Source: Aliivibrio sp. (GTDB taxonomy: Bacteria > Pseudomonadota > Gammaproteobacteria > Enterobacterales > Vibrionaceae). From it: 64,000 nt of DNA. The notes beneath the pieces are model-generated. The model was not told where the DNA came from. It ran no database searches and saw only the letters and a list, made by a program, of their open reading frames with translations. The stretch is from NCBI GenBank assembly GCA_016764915.1, contig JAESQY010000153.1, positions 102,251 through 166,250 of the forward strand, given 5' to 3'. Below are positions 19,811 through 29,198 of this stretch, in pieces. Each line of letters begins with the position of its first letter. The stretch's first letter is position 1. The position numbers were made by a program, and so were the translations under genes.

Positions 19811-20759
19811 TCCACTGCTTCCTTACTAGAGGGTTTGCGAAAGCCCCAATTAAATCGGTAATGATATTGGCGATTAATACAAAACTAGCGACAGCAAGCA
19901 CGCCGGCTTGAATAGAGACATAATCTTGATTTGCAATCGCATTCAGTAACCAACGCCCGATCCCCGGCCAATTAAAGATAGATTCGGTCATCATGGCTGC
20001 CGTTAACATTCCTGACATTTGAATACCTAACTTAGGAATGATTGGAGGTAAAGCATTTCGAATCACATGACGAACGATGATCTCGTATTTTGACAATCCA
20101 CGAGTTTGTGCCGCTTTGATATAGTTCTTAGTGATCACATTAGCCACCGAGACTCTCATCTCTCTAATGACTTCTGTCATTGGAGCAAGAGCCAGCACGA
20201 CGGTTGGTAGAACTAAATGATTAACCACATCGATCAAAATGTAACCTTGGTTAGGATCTTTGAGCAACAGCGTATCGATAATGGTGACCCCAGTTTTTGT
20301 CTCGATTTCATATAACATGCTGTATTGACCTGAAACAGGAAGCCAACCTAAGCGTAATGAGAAAAACATAATCGAGAGCAGGGCTATCCAAAAAAGAGGC
20401 ATTGAATAACCAATCAATGCGGTAGATGAAATTAAAGTATCAATAGGGCTGCCACGCTTCATTCCAGCAATGGTACCAAGAGGTATGCCGATGAGCAGTG
20501 AGAGAATAGAGGCAAAGAAGCAAAGCTCTAAAGTAGCAGGAAATACTTTTGCTACTTCGTCAATAACGGATAAGCCTTGATGGTTGACTCCCAATTCGCC
20601 ATCAAGAACTTGCTTGAGATACTGCACCCAGCCAGACCAAAAATCCATATGGGCCCAGGTTGTTGTAGGCTCTAAGCGTACCAAACCATATCCAATCAAA
20701 GTTAAGATGGTTAAGGTAATAACGAATAAATTGAGTCGTCGAATAGTATATATAAACAT
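19800..20759 (-). CDS. sapB: Peptide ABC transporter permease SapB
   Basis: The second permease, 319 residues, DppB/OppB-like, with six predicted helices. The N-terminal helix is RRLNLFVITLTILTLIGYGL. The coupling region is KNYIKAAQTRGLSKYEII and the conserved end is TESIFNWPGIGRWL. It follows sapA by 3 bases. SapB and SapC together form the channel; in E. coli SapBCDF exports putrescine independently of SapA. Confidence 0.95.
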   Translation of the reverse strand: MFIYTIRRLNLFVITLTILTLIGYGLVRLEPTTTWAHMDFWSGWVQYLKQVLDGELGVNHQGLSVIDEVAKVFPATLELCFFASILSLLIGIPLGTIAGMKRGSPIDTLISSTALIGYSMPLFWIALLSIMFFSLRLGWLPVSGQYSMLYEIETKTGVTIIDTLLLKDPNQGYILIDVVNHLVLPTVVLALAPMTEVIREMRVSVANVITKNYIKAAQTRGLSKYEIIVRHVIRNALPPIIPKLGIQMSGMLTAAMMTESIFNWPGIGRWLLNAIANQDYVSIQAGVLAVASFVLIANIITDLIGAFANPLVRKQWNAI

Positions 20760-20762
20760 CAG

Positions 20763-22382
20763 CTATTCAATCCTAGATACTTGGTAGAATGAGTTGGCAC
20801 CAAATGGACTAATGGTGAACCCTTGCAGTGAATGGTCATTGGCTTGATATTGAGCACTATGAGCGATGGGAACAATGGGCATAATATCATTAAGTAATTT
20901 TTGAGCCTCGATATAGATATTTTTCCGATGACGCATATTATTCGCTTCTCTTGCAAGATTAAGAAGATTATCAAATTCGGGATTGCACCACATAGCGGAA
21001 TTCAGTGCCGCTTGCTTAGCATCGCAAGATAAAATGGGGCGCAAAAAACTGTCAGGATCGCCAGTATTAGCCACCCAACCGGTGAGAAATAGGTCAATGG
21101 CTTTAGTGTGGTTCGGATCTGAACGAGCGTATGTTTCTGCCGTTACTAGCTGAATCTCAATACCTACTTTGGCAAGATCACTTTGAATCAGTTCAGCTGT
21201 TTTTCTTGGACTGGGATTATAAGGTTTTGAAGTTGAAGGCACCCACAGCGATAAACTTATGCCGTTTTGGTACCCTGCGTCATCTAACAATTGTTTGGCA
21301 CGCCGTTGGTTGAATTCAATTTGAATGCTCTCTTTGTTGTATGCCCATGATGTTGGTGGCAAGACCGTTTTTGCCTCCACGCCAGTTTTGTAATAGACGG
21401 TGTGCAAGATATTCTCTCTGTTGATAGCAAAGTTAATCGCCTTACGTACTCGCAAATCGGCTAATGCAGGATTGGTGTGGTTGACTGCTAAGTAAGATAG
21501 ATTCATCGCCGTTTGAATGTGCAGTTGAATGTTATCCGCTTGGGTTAGTGCTGGAATTTGGCTGGCAGCCGGAGATGAGAGCACATCACACTCATTGCGC
21601 AATAACTTGGCTAATGAGCCGGTACCGCGAGCGGAAATATCAAAAATCACTTGATCCATTTTTGGCTCGCCTCGCCAATATTTCGCATGTTTTTTTAAGC
21701 GAATTAAATCATCAGGTTGATACTCGTCTAGATAAAAAGCCCCCGTACCAACAGGAAAGGAGTCAATCTGCTCCGGTGTATTGTTAGTCAATAGCTGCTG
21801 GGCATACTCAGCGGAATGAATCACCGAGAAACCTGTGGCTAAAGTAGATAAAAAAGTAATATCTGGATGATAAAGTTGAAACTCAACATCCATCTCAGAG
21901 GTCGCCGTAACGGACTTAACTAAATTAAAAAAATTGATACCAGTAAACCAAGGATAATAGCCGCCACTCACTTGATGGAATGGGTGAGCAGGATCGATTA
22001 AGCGCTGAAAACTAAACGCAACATCTTCAGCATTTAAGGTTCGAGTAGGTGCAAACCAAGAGGTCGTTTGAAATTCAATATCCGGACGCAACGTAAAGCG
22101 AAAAGTCGTGCCCTCTTTACTGACAGACCAACGTCTGACAAGGCTTGGTCTGGGTACATGTAACAAAGGGTCGAATTCGAGTAACCGATCAAAAATTTGC
22201 GGACCAATGGTATCCACAATTAATCCACCATGACTAAGCTGGGGATTAAAAGTGCTTGGGCTGCCCAAGCCACAATAAATAAAGCCGTGCTGCTTTACTT
22301 TGGCGTTCTCTATTGTTTCATTGCAACCGAGGAGTGTCATTATGCTAAAACAGATAGCAAGTAAACGTGTCATAGTATGCAT
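20763..22382 (-). CDS. sapA: Periplasmic peptide-binding lipoprotein SapA
   Basis: The 539-residue solute-binding protein of the Sap system (SBP family 5). The N-terminus has a lipoprotein signal with lipobox LLGC, so it is probably anchored to the inner membrane facing the periplasm. Family features include FNPQLSHGG, FRFTLRPDIEFQTT, ALADLRVRKAINFAINRE and DLFLTGWVANTGDPDSFL. The start could also be the second ATG, three codons on; neither has a strong ribosome site. It is the first gene of the operon, 65 bases downstream of the pspF stop on the same strand. Confidence 0.94.
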   Translation of the reverse strand: MHTMTRLLAICFSIMTLLGCNETIENAKVKQHGFIYCGLGSPSTFNPQLSHGGLIVDTIGPQIFDRLLEFDPLLHVPRPSLVRRWSVSKEGTTFRFTLRPDIEFQTTSWFAPTRTLNAEDVAFSFQRLIDPAHPFHQVSGGYYPWFTGINFFNLVKSVTATSEMDVEFQLYHPDITFLSTLATGFSVIHSAEYAQQLLTNNTPEQIDSFPVGTGAFYLDEYQPDDLIRLKKHAKYWRGEPKMDQVIFDISARGTGSLAKLLRNECDVLSSPAASQIPALTQADNIQLHIQTAMNLSYLAVNHTNPALADLRVRKAINFAINRENILHTVYYKTGVEAKTVLPPTSWAYNKESIQIEFNQRRAKQLLDDAGYQNGISLSLWVPSTSKPYNPSPRKTAELIQSDLAKVGIEIQLVTAETYARSDPNHTKAIDLFLTGWVANTGDPDSFLRPILSCDAKQAALNSAMWCNPEFDNLLNLAREANNMRHRKNIYIEAQKLLNDIMPIVPIAHSAQYQANDHSLQGFTISPFGANSFYQVSRIE

Positions 22383-22447
22383 AACAGTGGCTTATGAATG
22401 AAAACAAGTCTTCTAATTTTAACACTATTCATCCATTGCTACCACTA

Positions 22448-23455
22448 TCACTTTTCTGAGCCATTTTCGAAAGCATGCTTACGTAACATACCTCTGATTT
22501 GATGATAACTTAACCCCAGAGAATCGGCGGCTTTTCGTTGGTTATATTGCGCTTCTTTCATCGCCATTTGCAACAGCAATTTCTCTTGATCATTTTGCCA
22601 TGATTTGAAATTCATTGGCAACTCAGGCATGTTAGTGTTAGTGCTCACTTCGTCTGGTGCTTCAGTAACAGTCTCATCACTCCAGGTTGTCGTGAAAGGA
22701 TCTAAGCGAATAATATCCACTTCTATATCTTCAATATCATGATGAAAAACAGACCGCTCAATCACATTTTTCAGTTCTCGTATATTGCCTGGCCATGAGT
22801 AGGAAACTAATACTTGTTTCGCATTTTGACTAAACCCTGAAAAGTAGCTAAATCCCATCTCTTGACACATTTTAATCGCATAATGCTCAGCGAGTAGCAT
22901 AATATCGCTCTCTCTGTGACGTAAAGGTGGTAGGTGAATAACATCAAAAGCGAGGCGATCCAGAAGGTCGGCTCTGAACTTGCCTTCAGCAATGAGCTGA
23001 TGCAGATCAGTATTGGTAGCACAAATCAATCGAACATCTGCGGATTGAGTTTTAGAGCCACCAACACGCTCATACTCACCATATTCAATGACGCGCAGTA
23101 GTTTCTCCTGTACACCAAGTGGCGCTGTCGCCAATTCATCCAAAAAGAGCGTACCGCCTTCTGCTCTTTCAAAGCGTCCTTGATGGCGGTTTTTTGCGCC
23201 AGTGAACGACCCAGATTCGTGTCCAAATAGCTCAGAATCGATGACCCCTTCACCTAATGCCGCGCAGTTTAAGGAGACTAGCGATTGGTTCCATCGTTGA
23301 GATAAATAGTGAAGTCGTTTAGCAATAAGCTCTTTACCAGTCCCTCGTTCACCTAATATGAGTATGGGACGATCAATAGAAGCCAATCGGGACGTTTGAT
23401 CTAATACGGCAAGAAATGATTCAGATTCGCCAATCAGTGCTTCAGGTTTTCTCAT
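22448..23455 (-). CDS. pspF: Phage-shock operon transcriptional activator PspF
   Basis: A sigma-54 enhancer-binding protein that turns on pspA and is itself held off by PspA. The 335 residues are an AAA+ domain without a receiver domain, as is normal for PspF. It has Walker A GERGTGKE, a sigma-54 contact loop GSFTGA, Walker B GGTLFLDE, and a Fis-type helix-turn-helix at the end (NQRKAADSLGLSYHQIRGML). It is divergent from pspA, and its promoter overlaps the likely PspF binding sites, as in E. coli where the gene represses itself. Confidence 0.96.
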   Translation of the reverse strand: MRKPEALIGESESFLAVLDQTSRLASIDRPILILGERGTGKELIAKRLHYLSQRWNQSLVSLNCAALGEGVIDSELFGHESGSFTGAKNRHQGRFERAEGGTLFLDELATAPLGVQEKLLRVIEYGEYERVGGSKTQSADVRLICATNTDLHQLIAEGKFRADLLDRLAFDVIHLPPLRHRESDIMLLAEHYAIKMCQEMGFSYFSGFSQNAKQVLVSYSWPGNIRELKNVIERSVFHHDIEDIEVDIIRLDPFTTTWSDETVTEAPDEVSTNTNMPELPMNFKSWQNDQEKLLLQMAMKEAQYNQRKAADSLGLSYHQIRGMLRKHAFENGSEK

Positions 23456-23473
23456 GGATTCAACTCTCTGCTG

Positions 23474-23502
23474 TTGGTGATTTTCGCCAATAGTTGGTGA
23501 AA
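23474..23502. promoter_or_regulatory. Candidate PspF upstream activating sites
   Basis: An inverted repeat TTGGTGATTTTCGCCAA (23474-23490) and a further half-site TTGGTGAAA (23494-23502) lie about 70-100 bases upstream of the pspA sigma-54 promoter, at the spacing expected for an enhancer. The assignment to PspF is by position only. Confidence 0.5.
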
Positions 23503-23571
23503 TATATCATATCATAGATGTCGAAAAACAAAATAAATCGCTAACCAATTGAATTTAATCGTTATAAAAGT

Positions 23572-23587
23572 TGGCACGAAATCTGTA
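23572..23587 (+). promoter_or_regulatory. Sigma-54 promoter of the psp operon
   Basis: TGGCACGAAATCTGTA keeps the 10-base spacing between GG and GT. The -12 element ends TGTA instead of TGCA, which is also the case for the E. coli pspA promoter. It lies 57 bases before the pspA start. Confidence 0.85.
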
Positions 23588-23643
23588 ATAGTTACAGCGT
23601 GAATTGCATCATTCTGATGTGACAGTAAAAGGCAGGATTTATT

Positions 23644-24312
23644 ATGGGTATATTTTCAAGGTTTGCAGATATTGTTAATGCGAATGTGACTTCACTGTTG
23701 GACAAGGCTGAAGATCCGGAAAAGATGATTCGTTTGATCATTCAAGAGATGGAAGATACGTTAGTCGAAGTGAGAACGTCATCAGCAAAATCCATTGCAG
23801 ATAAAAAGGAGTTAAGTCGTCGGATCACTGCTATGCAGTCACAGTGCGAAGATTGGCAACAAAAAGCAAGCTTGGCATTGACTAAGCAGCGCGAAGACCT
23901 AGCGCGTTCTGCTCTAATCGAAAAGCAAAAGTTAGCGGATGTGTTAGGTAGCTTAAATGCTGAATTTACTTTGGTTGAAGATACCATCGAAAAGTTGACC
24001 ACAGAAGTCACGGAATTAGAAACAAAATTAAATGAAACTAGAGCGCGTCAACAAGCGCTTGTGATTCGTCGACAAGCTGCCGGAAACCGTCATGATGTGC
24101 AACGTCAACTTCACGCGGGTAAAACAGAAGAGGCATTAGCCAAATTTGAACAGTATGAACGTCGCATCGATGAATTGGACGCCAAAGCAGACAGTTTTTC
24201 TATGGGTAAGTCAAAAAGTTTAGAGCAAGAGTTCGCGGAACTTCAAGCACAAGATGAAATTGAACAAGAGCTTGAGAAGATGAAAAAATCTATGGACAAT
24301 AAACCTCAGTAA
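23644..24312 (+). CDS. pspA: Phage-shock protein A
   Basis: PspA is a peripheral membrane protein of the ESCRT-III/Vipp1 family that protects the inner membrane under stress and inhibits PspF. The 222 residues are almost entirely helical and charged, forming the long coiled-coil hairpin. The N-terminal amphipathic helix [20 protein letters not shown] binds membrane, and [15 protein letters not shown] is strongly conserved. An aaggcagg ribosome site precedes the ATG. pspB begins 24 bases later. Confidence 0.97.
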   Translation: MGIFSRFADIVNANVTSLLDKAEDPEKMIRLIIQEMEDTLVEVRTSSAKSIADKKELSRRITAMQSQCEDWQQKASLALTKQREDLARSALIEKQKLADVLGSLNAEFTLVEDTIEKLTTEVTELETKLNETRARQQALVIRRQAAGNRHDVQRQLHAGKTEEALAKFEQYERRIDELDAKADSFSMGKSKSLEQEFAELQAQDEIEQELEKMKKSMDNKPQ

Positions 24313-24336
24313 ATAATGGATAATAAGGAGTTATAA

Positions 24337-24564
24337 ATGGGGATGGTATTTATTGGTATCCCACTGATCATCTTTATGGGGTTAGTGGCACCGCTTTGGT
24401 TATTCCTACATTACCGAAGTAAGCGTCAAACAGGTCAAGGCTTAAATAGCGAAGATAGTGAGAGTTTACAAGCGTTGGCAAATAAAGCTGAGCAGATGCA
24501 ATCGAGAGTGGCAACATTAGAGAAGATTCTCGATGCCGAAGCCCCTGAGTGGAGACGACATTAA
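24337..24564 (+). CDS. pspB: Phage-shock protein B
   Basis: A 75-residue inner-membrane protein with one N-terminal helix (FIGIPLIIFMGLVAPLWLFLHY), then a basic stretch and a coiled-coil tail (LQALANKAEQMQSRVATLE). PspB works with PspC to relieve PspA's inhibition of PspF. It ends with TAATG shared with pspC. Confidence 0.95.
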   Translation: MGMVFIGIPLIIFMGLVAPLWLFLHYRSKRQTGQGLNSEDSESLQALANKAEQMQSRVATLEKILDAEAPEWRRH

Positions 24565-24947
24565 TGAGTAAACAACTGTATCGAGATCCTGACAACGGCA
24601 AAATAGGAGGAGTTTGTGCAGGTATTGCCTCCTTTTTTGGCGCTGAAACATGGGTTGTCAGAATACTCGTTGTATCCGCATTTTTGCTTGGTGGTGGTTT
24701 GTTAGTGGTAATGGCATATCTAGCTGCGTATCTGTTTTTAGATAAAATTCCGTATGATAAAAGAGCTCAAAGCCCCTTTAATGAGCATAAAATGAAAAAT
24801 AAGCCGTGGCAGACAGGGCAATCACCCAGTAATTTGACTAAACAGCTCAATGAAGAATTTGAACAAATGGAGACAAAATTGAGAAAAATGGAAGCTTATG
24901 TGACTTCAAGTTCGTTTAAAGTACACAGAGAGTTTAAGAATCTTTAA
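24564..24947 (+). CDS. pspC: Phage-shock protein C
   Basis: The 127-residue PspC has the family domain at residues 1-65 (LYRDPDNGKIGGVCAGIASFFG, then a hydrophobic helix ILVVSAFLLGGGLLVVMAYLAAY). A basic linker and a C-terminal coiled coil follow. The start at 24564 overlaps the pspB stop as TAATG and has GGAG 10 bases upstream. A longer reading starting at 24549 is rejected. It senses or relays envelope stress with PspB. No pspD or pspE follows; ycjX is next. Confidence 0.94.
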   Translation: MSKQLYRDPDNGKIGGVCAGIASFFGAETWVVRILVVSAFLLGGGLLVVMAYLAAYLFLDKIPYDKRAQSPFNEHKMKNKPWQTGQSPSNLTKQLNEEFEQMETKLRKMEAYVTSSSFKVHREFKNL

Positions 24948-25016
24948 CAGAAAAAGTGATCAATAAGCTACGCTTTAAGTATAATAAAGAGTTAAAAAAC
25001 AAGTAATAGGAAGTCT

Positions 25017-26414
25017 ATGAACCATATTAAGAGTGAAGTGAACAAGTGGGTTCACCGAGGGATGGACCGCCATATACGTTTGGCCGTAACGGGATTGTCA
25101 CGTGCGGGTAAAACAGCGTTCATCACTTCGTTGGTTAATCAACTGCTTCACTCTGCGACCAATCCAAGGCTACCGTTGCTCTCAGCGGTAAGAGAGGGTC
25201 GTTTATATGGCGCGAAACGAGTTCCTCAAACCAACCTATCTATTCCAAGATTTGCTTATGATGATGGTATGTCTTCGCTGCTTTCAATACCTCCGAAGTG
25301 GCCTGAGCCGACAGAAGATGTGAGTGTCATTCGTTTAGCACTGCGGCATAAGCAACAAAAAGGACCGTTAAGGTTAATAAAGGATTCTGCGACTACCTAT
25401 TTGGACATCGTTGATTATCCAGGGGAGTGGTTACTTGATCTCCCACTTTTAGAGTTGGATTATTTCAGTTGGTCAAGACAGCAGACTAAAATGATTCATG
25501 GTAAAAGAGAGTTACTGGCTAAAGAGTGGATGGAACTTGCGGACAGTTTTGATCCTTTCGCCTTGGCCGATGAAAATCAATTGGCAAAAATAGCCAATAA
25601 ATTTACTGATTTTTTGCATCAATGCAAAGAACAGCAAGGTCTCCACTGGGTTCAACCTGGAAGGTTTGTGTTACCAGGTGAGTTAGCTGGAGCGCCTGTC
25701 TTGCAGTTTTTTCCTTTCATGTGGTTTGAAAAATACAGTGAAGAAGAACTGAATAAAGCCAGTGCAGATTCGAATATCGCAATGCTGCAACATCGTTATG
25801 AGTATTATCAGCAGCATGTGGTCAAAAAGTTCTTCAAAGAGCATTTTTCAAAATTCGATCGTCAGATCGTACTGATCGACTGTCTGCAACCTCTAAACGC
25901 AGGGCCAGAATCGTTTAATGATATGCGTCAAGCGGTCGAGCAGTTAATGCAAAGCTTTAAATATGGGAGCAATTCAATGCTGAAAAGATTGTTCTCTCCG
26001 CATATTGATAGAGTTCTGTTTGCCGCAACAAAAGCGGATCATGTTACCCCAGAACAACACCCTAATATGGTGTCACTGTTGCAACAATTGATCCATGAAG
26101 CTTGGCAGTCGGCAGCGTATGAAGGGGTTGATATGGAGTGTATGAGTATCGCTTCCATCCAAGCAACCACCCCCGGTTTTGTCTCTTCTGAGGGGGAAAA
26201 TGTTCCGGCGCTAACAGGATATGATGTAAATGGTCAGATGATGACACTGTTTCCTGGAGAGGTTCCCAAGCGTCTACCAACAGGAGATTTTTGGCAAAAG
26301 GAAAATTTTGATTTTGTGAATTTTAGACCATTACCCAATGATGCGGATGTACCTCTGCCCCATATAAGAATGGATAAAGCATTGGAGTTTTTATTAGGAG
26401 ACAAACTCCAATGA
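25017..26414 (+). CDS. ycjX: P-loop protein YcjX (DUF463 family)
   Basis: A 465-residue nucleotide-binding protein encoded downstream of psp genes in many Gammaproteobacteria. Walker A is GLSRAGKT (about residues 27-34), and a Walker-B-like YLDIVDYPGEWL lies near residue 145. Other family features are FPFMWFEKYSEEEL and LFAATKADHVTPEQHP, which suggests a GTPase-like TKxD base-recognition motif. The function is not well defined; involvement in the envelope stress response is inferred from gene order. An aggaag ribosome site precedes the ATG. Confidence 0.92.
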   Translation: MNHIKSEVNKWVHRGMDRHIRLAVTGLSRAGKTAFITSLVNQLLHSATNPRLPLLSAVREGRLYGAKRVPQTNLSIPRFAYDDGMSSLLSIPPKWPEPTEDVSVIRLALRHKQQKGPLRLIKDSATTYLDIVDYPGEWLLDLPLLELDYFSWSRQQTKMIHGKRELLAKEWMELADSFDPFALADENQLAKIANKFTDFLHQCKEQQGLHWVQPGRFVLPGELAGAPVLQFFPFMWFEKYSEEELNKASADSNIAMLQHRYEYYQQHVVKKFFKEHFSKFDRQIVLIDCLQPLNAGPESFNDMRQAVEQLMQSFKYGSNSMLKRLFSPHIDRVLFAATKADHVTPEQHPNMVSLLQQLIHEAWQSAAYEGVDMECMSIASIQATTPGFVSSEGENVPALTGYDVNGQMMTLFPGEVPKRLPTGDFWQKENFDFVNFRPLPNDADVPLPHIRMDKALEFLLGDKLQ

Positions 26415-27448
26415 GTGAGTTGAAAAAGAGAAAAGTATTCACTGAAAAGAGTATTGAATCGGAATATCTTGAGAGTGAGCTGCCAACAGAGAATCTAGAA
26501 TCACAACGACTGTTTGATGAGAAAGAGATTTTTTTACCAAAAGAGGCAGACACAGAAAGTGATGTTGAAAAAAAATTAACGGATGTACTGTCTGCTAAGA
26601 AAAAAAAGAGCAGTAGAGCGGTAAAAGCACTGGTCGTTTGTTTCATAGGTTTAACGGCGTGGCAATCTATCGATCAGCTTTATCAAGCATGGATGAGTCA
26701 AGATTGGCTCGCATTAGGCTGGTCAGGTTTACTGGTGTTATTTGCAAGCTTAGGAGTCACCGCTCTAGGTAGAGAGTGGTTGATTCTACGGAAACTGAAA
26801 CATCGCATCACTGAGCAGCAGGTTGCTAGCCAACTGATTGAAACCAACGGAATAGGTAAAGGACGCCAATTTTGTACGGCGCTAGCAAGTAGCAGTGGTA
26901 TTACTTCAGGAAACAGCGGTTACGACAGCTGGCTGAACTCCCTTGCAGCAACGCACAATGATGCAGAGGTCCTGCAACTGTATGATAATATGGTGTTGTC
27001 GCAACAAGATAAACAAGCGAAGAAATTAATCTCAAAGTACGCCAGTGAAGCCGCTCTGATGGTCGCAGTGAGTCCATTAGCTGTGGTTGATATGCTGCTG
27101 GTGGCATGGCGAAGCTTTACGCTTATTGATAAAGTGTCACGAATTTATGGCGTTGAGCTGGGGTATTTCTCACGAATTAAGCTGTTTAAATTGGTGATCA
27201 CTAATATGGCGATTGTAGGCGCTTCTGAAATCGTTGCGGATGTTGGAATGGACGTGTTGTCTATGGATCTTACTGCAAGACTGTCGACAAGAGCGGCACA
27301 AGGTGTCGGTGTTGGATTATTAACGGCTCGGTTAGGACTAAAAGCGATGGGTTTAATGAGACCACTGCCTTGGTCTGAAGACACGGCGCCGAAATTAAGT
27401 GAACTAAGAAAAAATTTACTATTGCAGTTAGGGCCTAAAAAAGAATAA
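26411..27448 (+). CDS. ycjF: Inner-membrane protein YcjF (DUF697 family)
   Basis: A 345-residue protein whose charged N-terminal 75 residues are followed by two membrane helices (ALVVCFIGLTAWQ and LGWSGLLVLFASLGVTAL). A DUF697-type domain (ALMVAVSPLAVVDMLLVAWRS) and a C-terminal amphipathic region come next. The start overlaps the ycjX stop as ATGA, so the two are coupled. The function is unknown in detail; it is a fixed partner of YcjX. Confidence 0.92.
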   Translation: MSELKKRKVFTEKSIESEYLESELPTENLESQRLFDEKEIFLPKEADTESDVEKKLTDVLSAKKKKSSRAVKALVVCFIGLTAWQSIDQLYQAWMSQDWLALGWSGLLVLFASLGVTALGREWLILRKLKHRITEQQVASQLIETNGIGKGRQFCTALASSSGITSGNSGYDSWLNSLAATHNDAEVLQLYDNMVLSQQDKQAKKLISKYASEAALMVAVSPLAVVDMLLVAWRSFTLIDKVSRIYGVELGYFSRIKLFKLVITNMAIVGASEIVADVGMDVLSMDLTARLSTRAAQGVGVGLLTARLGLKAMGLMRPLPWSEDTAPKLSELRKNLLLQLGPKKE

Positions 27449-27582
27449 TTAACAAAAAGATAACCAGGCTGTTATATCTAACAACCAGTCGCCACTGCGC
27501 GCAATATCGAGACACACTTATTTTATTCACATATCAGCGGCAAATCTTGACTGACTATGACGACTAACGCACACTAACTAAG

Positions 27583-27600
27583 TGTCAACTTTTCCTGACA
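27583..27600 (+). promoter_or_regulatory. Candidate TyrR box (tyrR autoregulation)
   Basis: TGTCAACTTTTCCTGACA fits the TGT-N12-ACA core of TyrR boxes. It lies within a perfect 8-bp inverted repeat (27580-27587 with 27596-27603), 41 bases before the tyrR start. Autorepression is known for E. coli tyrR. Confidence 0.65.
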
Positions 27601-27643
27601 CTTTATCATTGTGAAATTGAAGTCATAATTTAAGGAAGATGTC

Positions 27644-29188
27644 GTGCGTTTAGAAGTATTCTGTGAAGATCGATTGGGGCTAACGAGAGAGCTGCTTGAT
27701 ATTTTGGCCTCCCAAAACATTGATCTACGAGATATTGAAATTGAGAAAGCGGGCATTATTTACTTAAACTGTCCTGAAATCGAGTTTGAACAGTTTAGCC
27801 AATTAATGGCTCAGATCCGACGTATACCCGGTGTTACTGATGTTCGTAAAATTCAATTTATGCCCAGTGAACGAGAGCATACGGAACTAAGATCTCTTCT
27901 TAGTACTTTGCCAGATCCCGTTTTTTCGTTAAATTTAAACGGCAGTATAGACATGGTCAATAACGCGGCCATATCGTTACTTAATCGTGACAGTAACGAT
28001 ATTATCGGTGAACCATCGCACACCTTTCTTCCACAGTTAAATTTCTCTCATTGGCTTGAGAAAAAAACGTCGCGTCAGAAGCTGAGCGTCGTGATCAGTG
28101 GGTTAGATTATCAAATGGAAGTGATGCCCGTGTACATCACTGATGACAGTAATTCGTCGATCTTGGCAAGTGCAGTGGTGATTTTGAAGTCGATTTCAGA
28201 AGCAAAAGCGTTAGCTCCAGTTCTTCCCACTGAGTCTAACATTGGTTTTGAACATTACGTCGGTAATTCAACTAAGCATAAGCAGTTAATCAATCAAGCC
28301 AAAAAGTTATCCATGCTGGAGCAACCGTTACTGATTATTGGTGAGACGGGTACGGGCAAAGAGATGCTGGCACTGGCTTGTCATAATCGGTCACACCGTA
28401 GTGGTGAACCTTTTCTTGTAGTTAATTGTGCTTCAATGCCCGACGATGTAGTGGAAACCGAACTGTTTGGTTATGCCGCTGGAGCATTTAAAAACGGTGA
28501 AGAGGGTAAGCGGGGTATTTTTGAACAAGCAGATGGAGGCACTGTTTTTTTTGACGAAATTGGTGAGATGAGTCGCCACATGCAGATCAAAGTCCTTCGT
28601 TTTTTGCAAGATGGAAATTTTCGACGTGTAGGTGAAGAGCAAGAAGTGCACGTGGATGTACGTGTTATTGGTGCAAGTCAAAAGTATCTTGTTGATTTGA
28701 TGCACAGAGGTGATTTTCGGGAAGACCTCTATTACAGAATGAATGTACTAACTTTAGATATTGTGCCTCTTAGAGAGAGAACTAGTGACATTCCGGTGCT
28801 TTTCGATCTGTTTATTGCCCAATTCTCACAAGAGCTAAAAACGCCAAAGCCCAAAGTATCACAAGCGGCTTTAGATAAATTGATGAAATATTTTTGGCCA
28901 GGTAATGTAAGGCAGTTGAAAAACACAGCATTGCGTGTAATGACTCAACTTGAAAGTAATTCTATTGAGGCTAAATTATTGGATCTTCCAAGAGCAGATA
29001 TACCCGCCATTAGTAATGAATTGGATGTAAACGGCTCACTTGATGAGATTATGAAACGTTATGAAGCCGGGATATTAGAGAGTTTATACCAAGAGTACCC
29101 ATCAACTAGAAAGCTTGCTAAGAGACTGGAGGTGTCTCATACCGCTATTGCGAATAAGTTACGCGAATATGGAATTTCCAAGCGCTAA
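27644..29188 (+). CDS. tyrR: Transcriptional regulator of aromatic amino acid genes
   Basis: The 514-residue TyrR starts at a GTG preceded by AAGGAAG. It has an N-terminal ACT domain (MRLEVFCEDRLGLTRELLDI), a PAS domain near residues 80-190 and an AAA+ domain with Walker A GETGTGKE. The C-terminal helix-turn-helix is RKLAKRLEVSHTAIANKL. The loop that contacts sigma-54 in other AAA+ activators reads AGAFKNG here, not GAFTGA. That matches TyrR, which acts on sigma-70 promoters. Aromatic amino acids are the known effectors. Its place after ycjXF follows the E. coli order. Confidence 0.96.
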   Translation: MRLEVFCEDRLGLTRELLDILASQNIDLRDIEIEKAGIIYLNCPEIEFEQFSQLMAQIRRIPGVTDVRKIQFMPSEREHTELRSLLSTLPDPVFSLNLNGSIDMVNNAAISLLNRDSNDIIGEPSHTFLPQLNFSHWLEKKTSRQKLSVVISGLDYQMEVMPVYITDDSNSSILASAVVILKSISEAKALAPVLPTESNIGFEHYVGNSTKHKQLINQAKKLSMLEQPLLIIGETGTGKEMLALACHNRSHRSGEPFLVVNCASMPDDVVETELFGYAAGAFKNGEEGKRGIFEQADGGTVFFDEIGEMSRHMQIKVLRFLQDGNFRRVGEEQEVHVDVRVIGASQKYLVDLMHRGDFREDLYYRMNVLTLDIVPLRERTSDIPVLFDLFIAQFSQELKTPKPKVSQAALDKLMKYFWPGNVRQLKNTALRVMTQLESNSIEAKLLDLPRADIPAISNELDVNGSLDEIMKRYEAGILESLYQEYPSTRKLAKRLEVSHTAIANKLREYGISKR

Positions 29189-29198
29189 CAGGACATGA

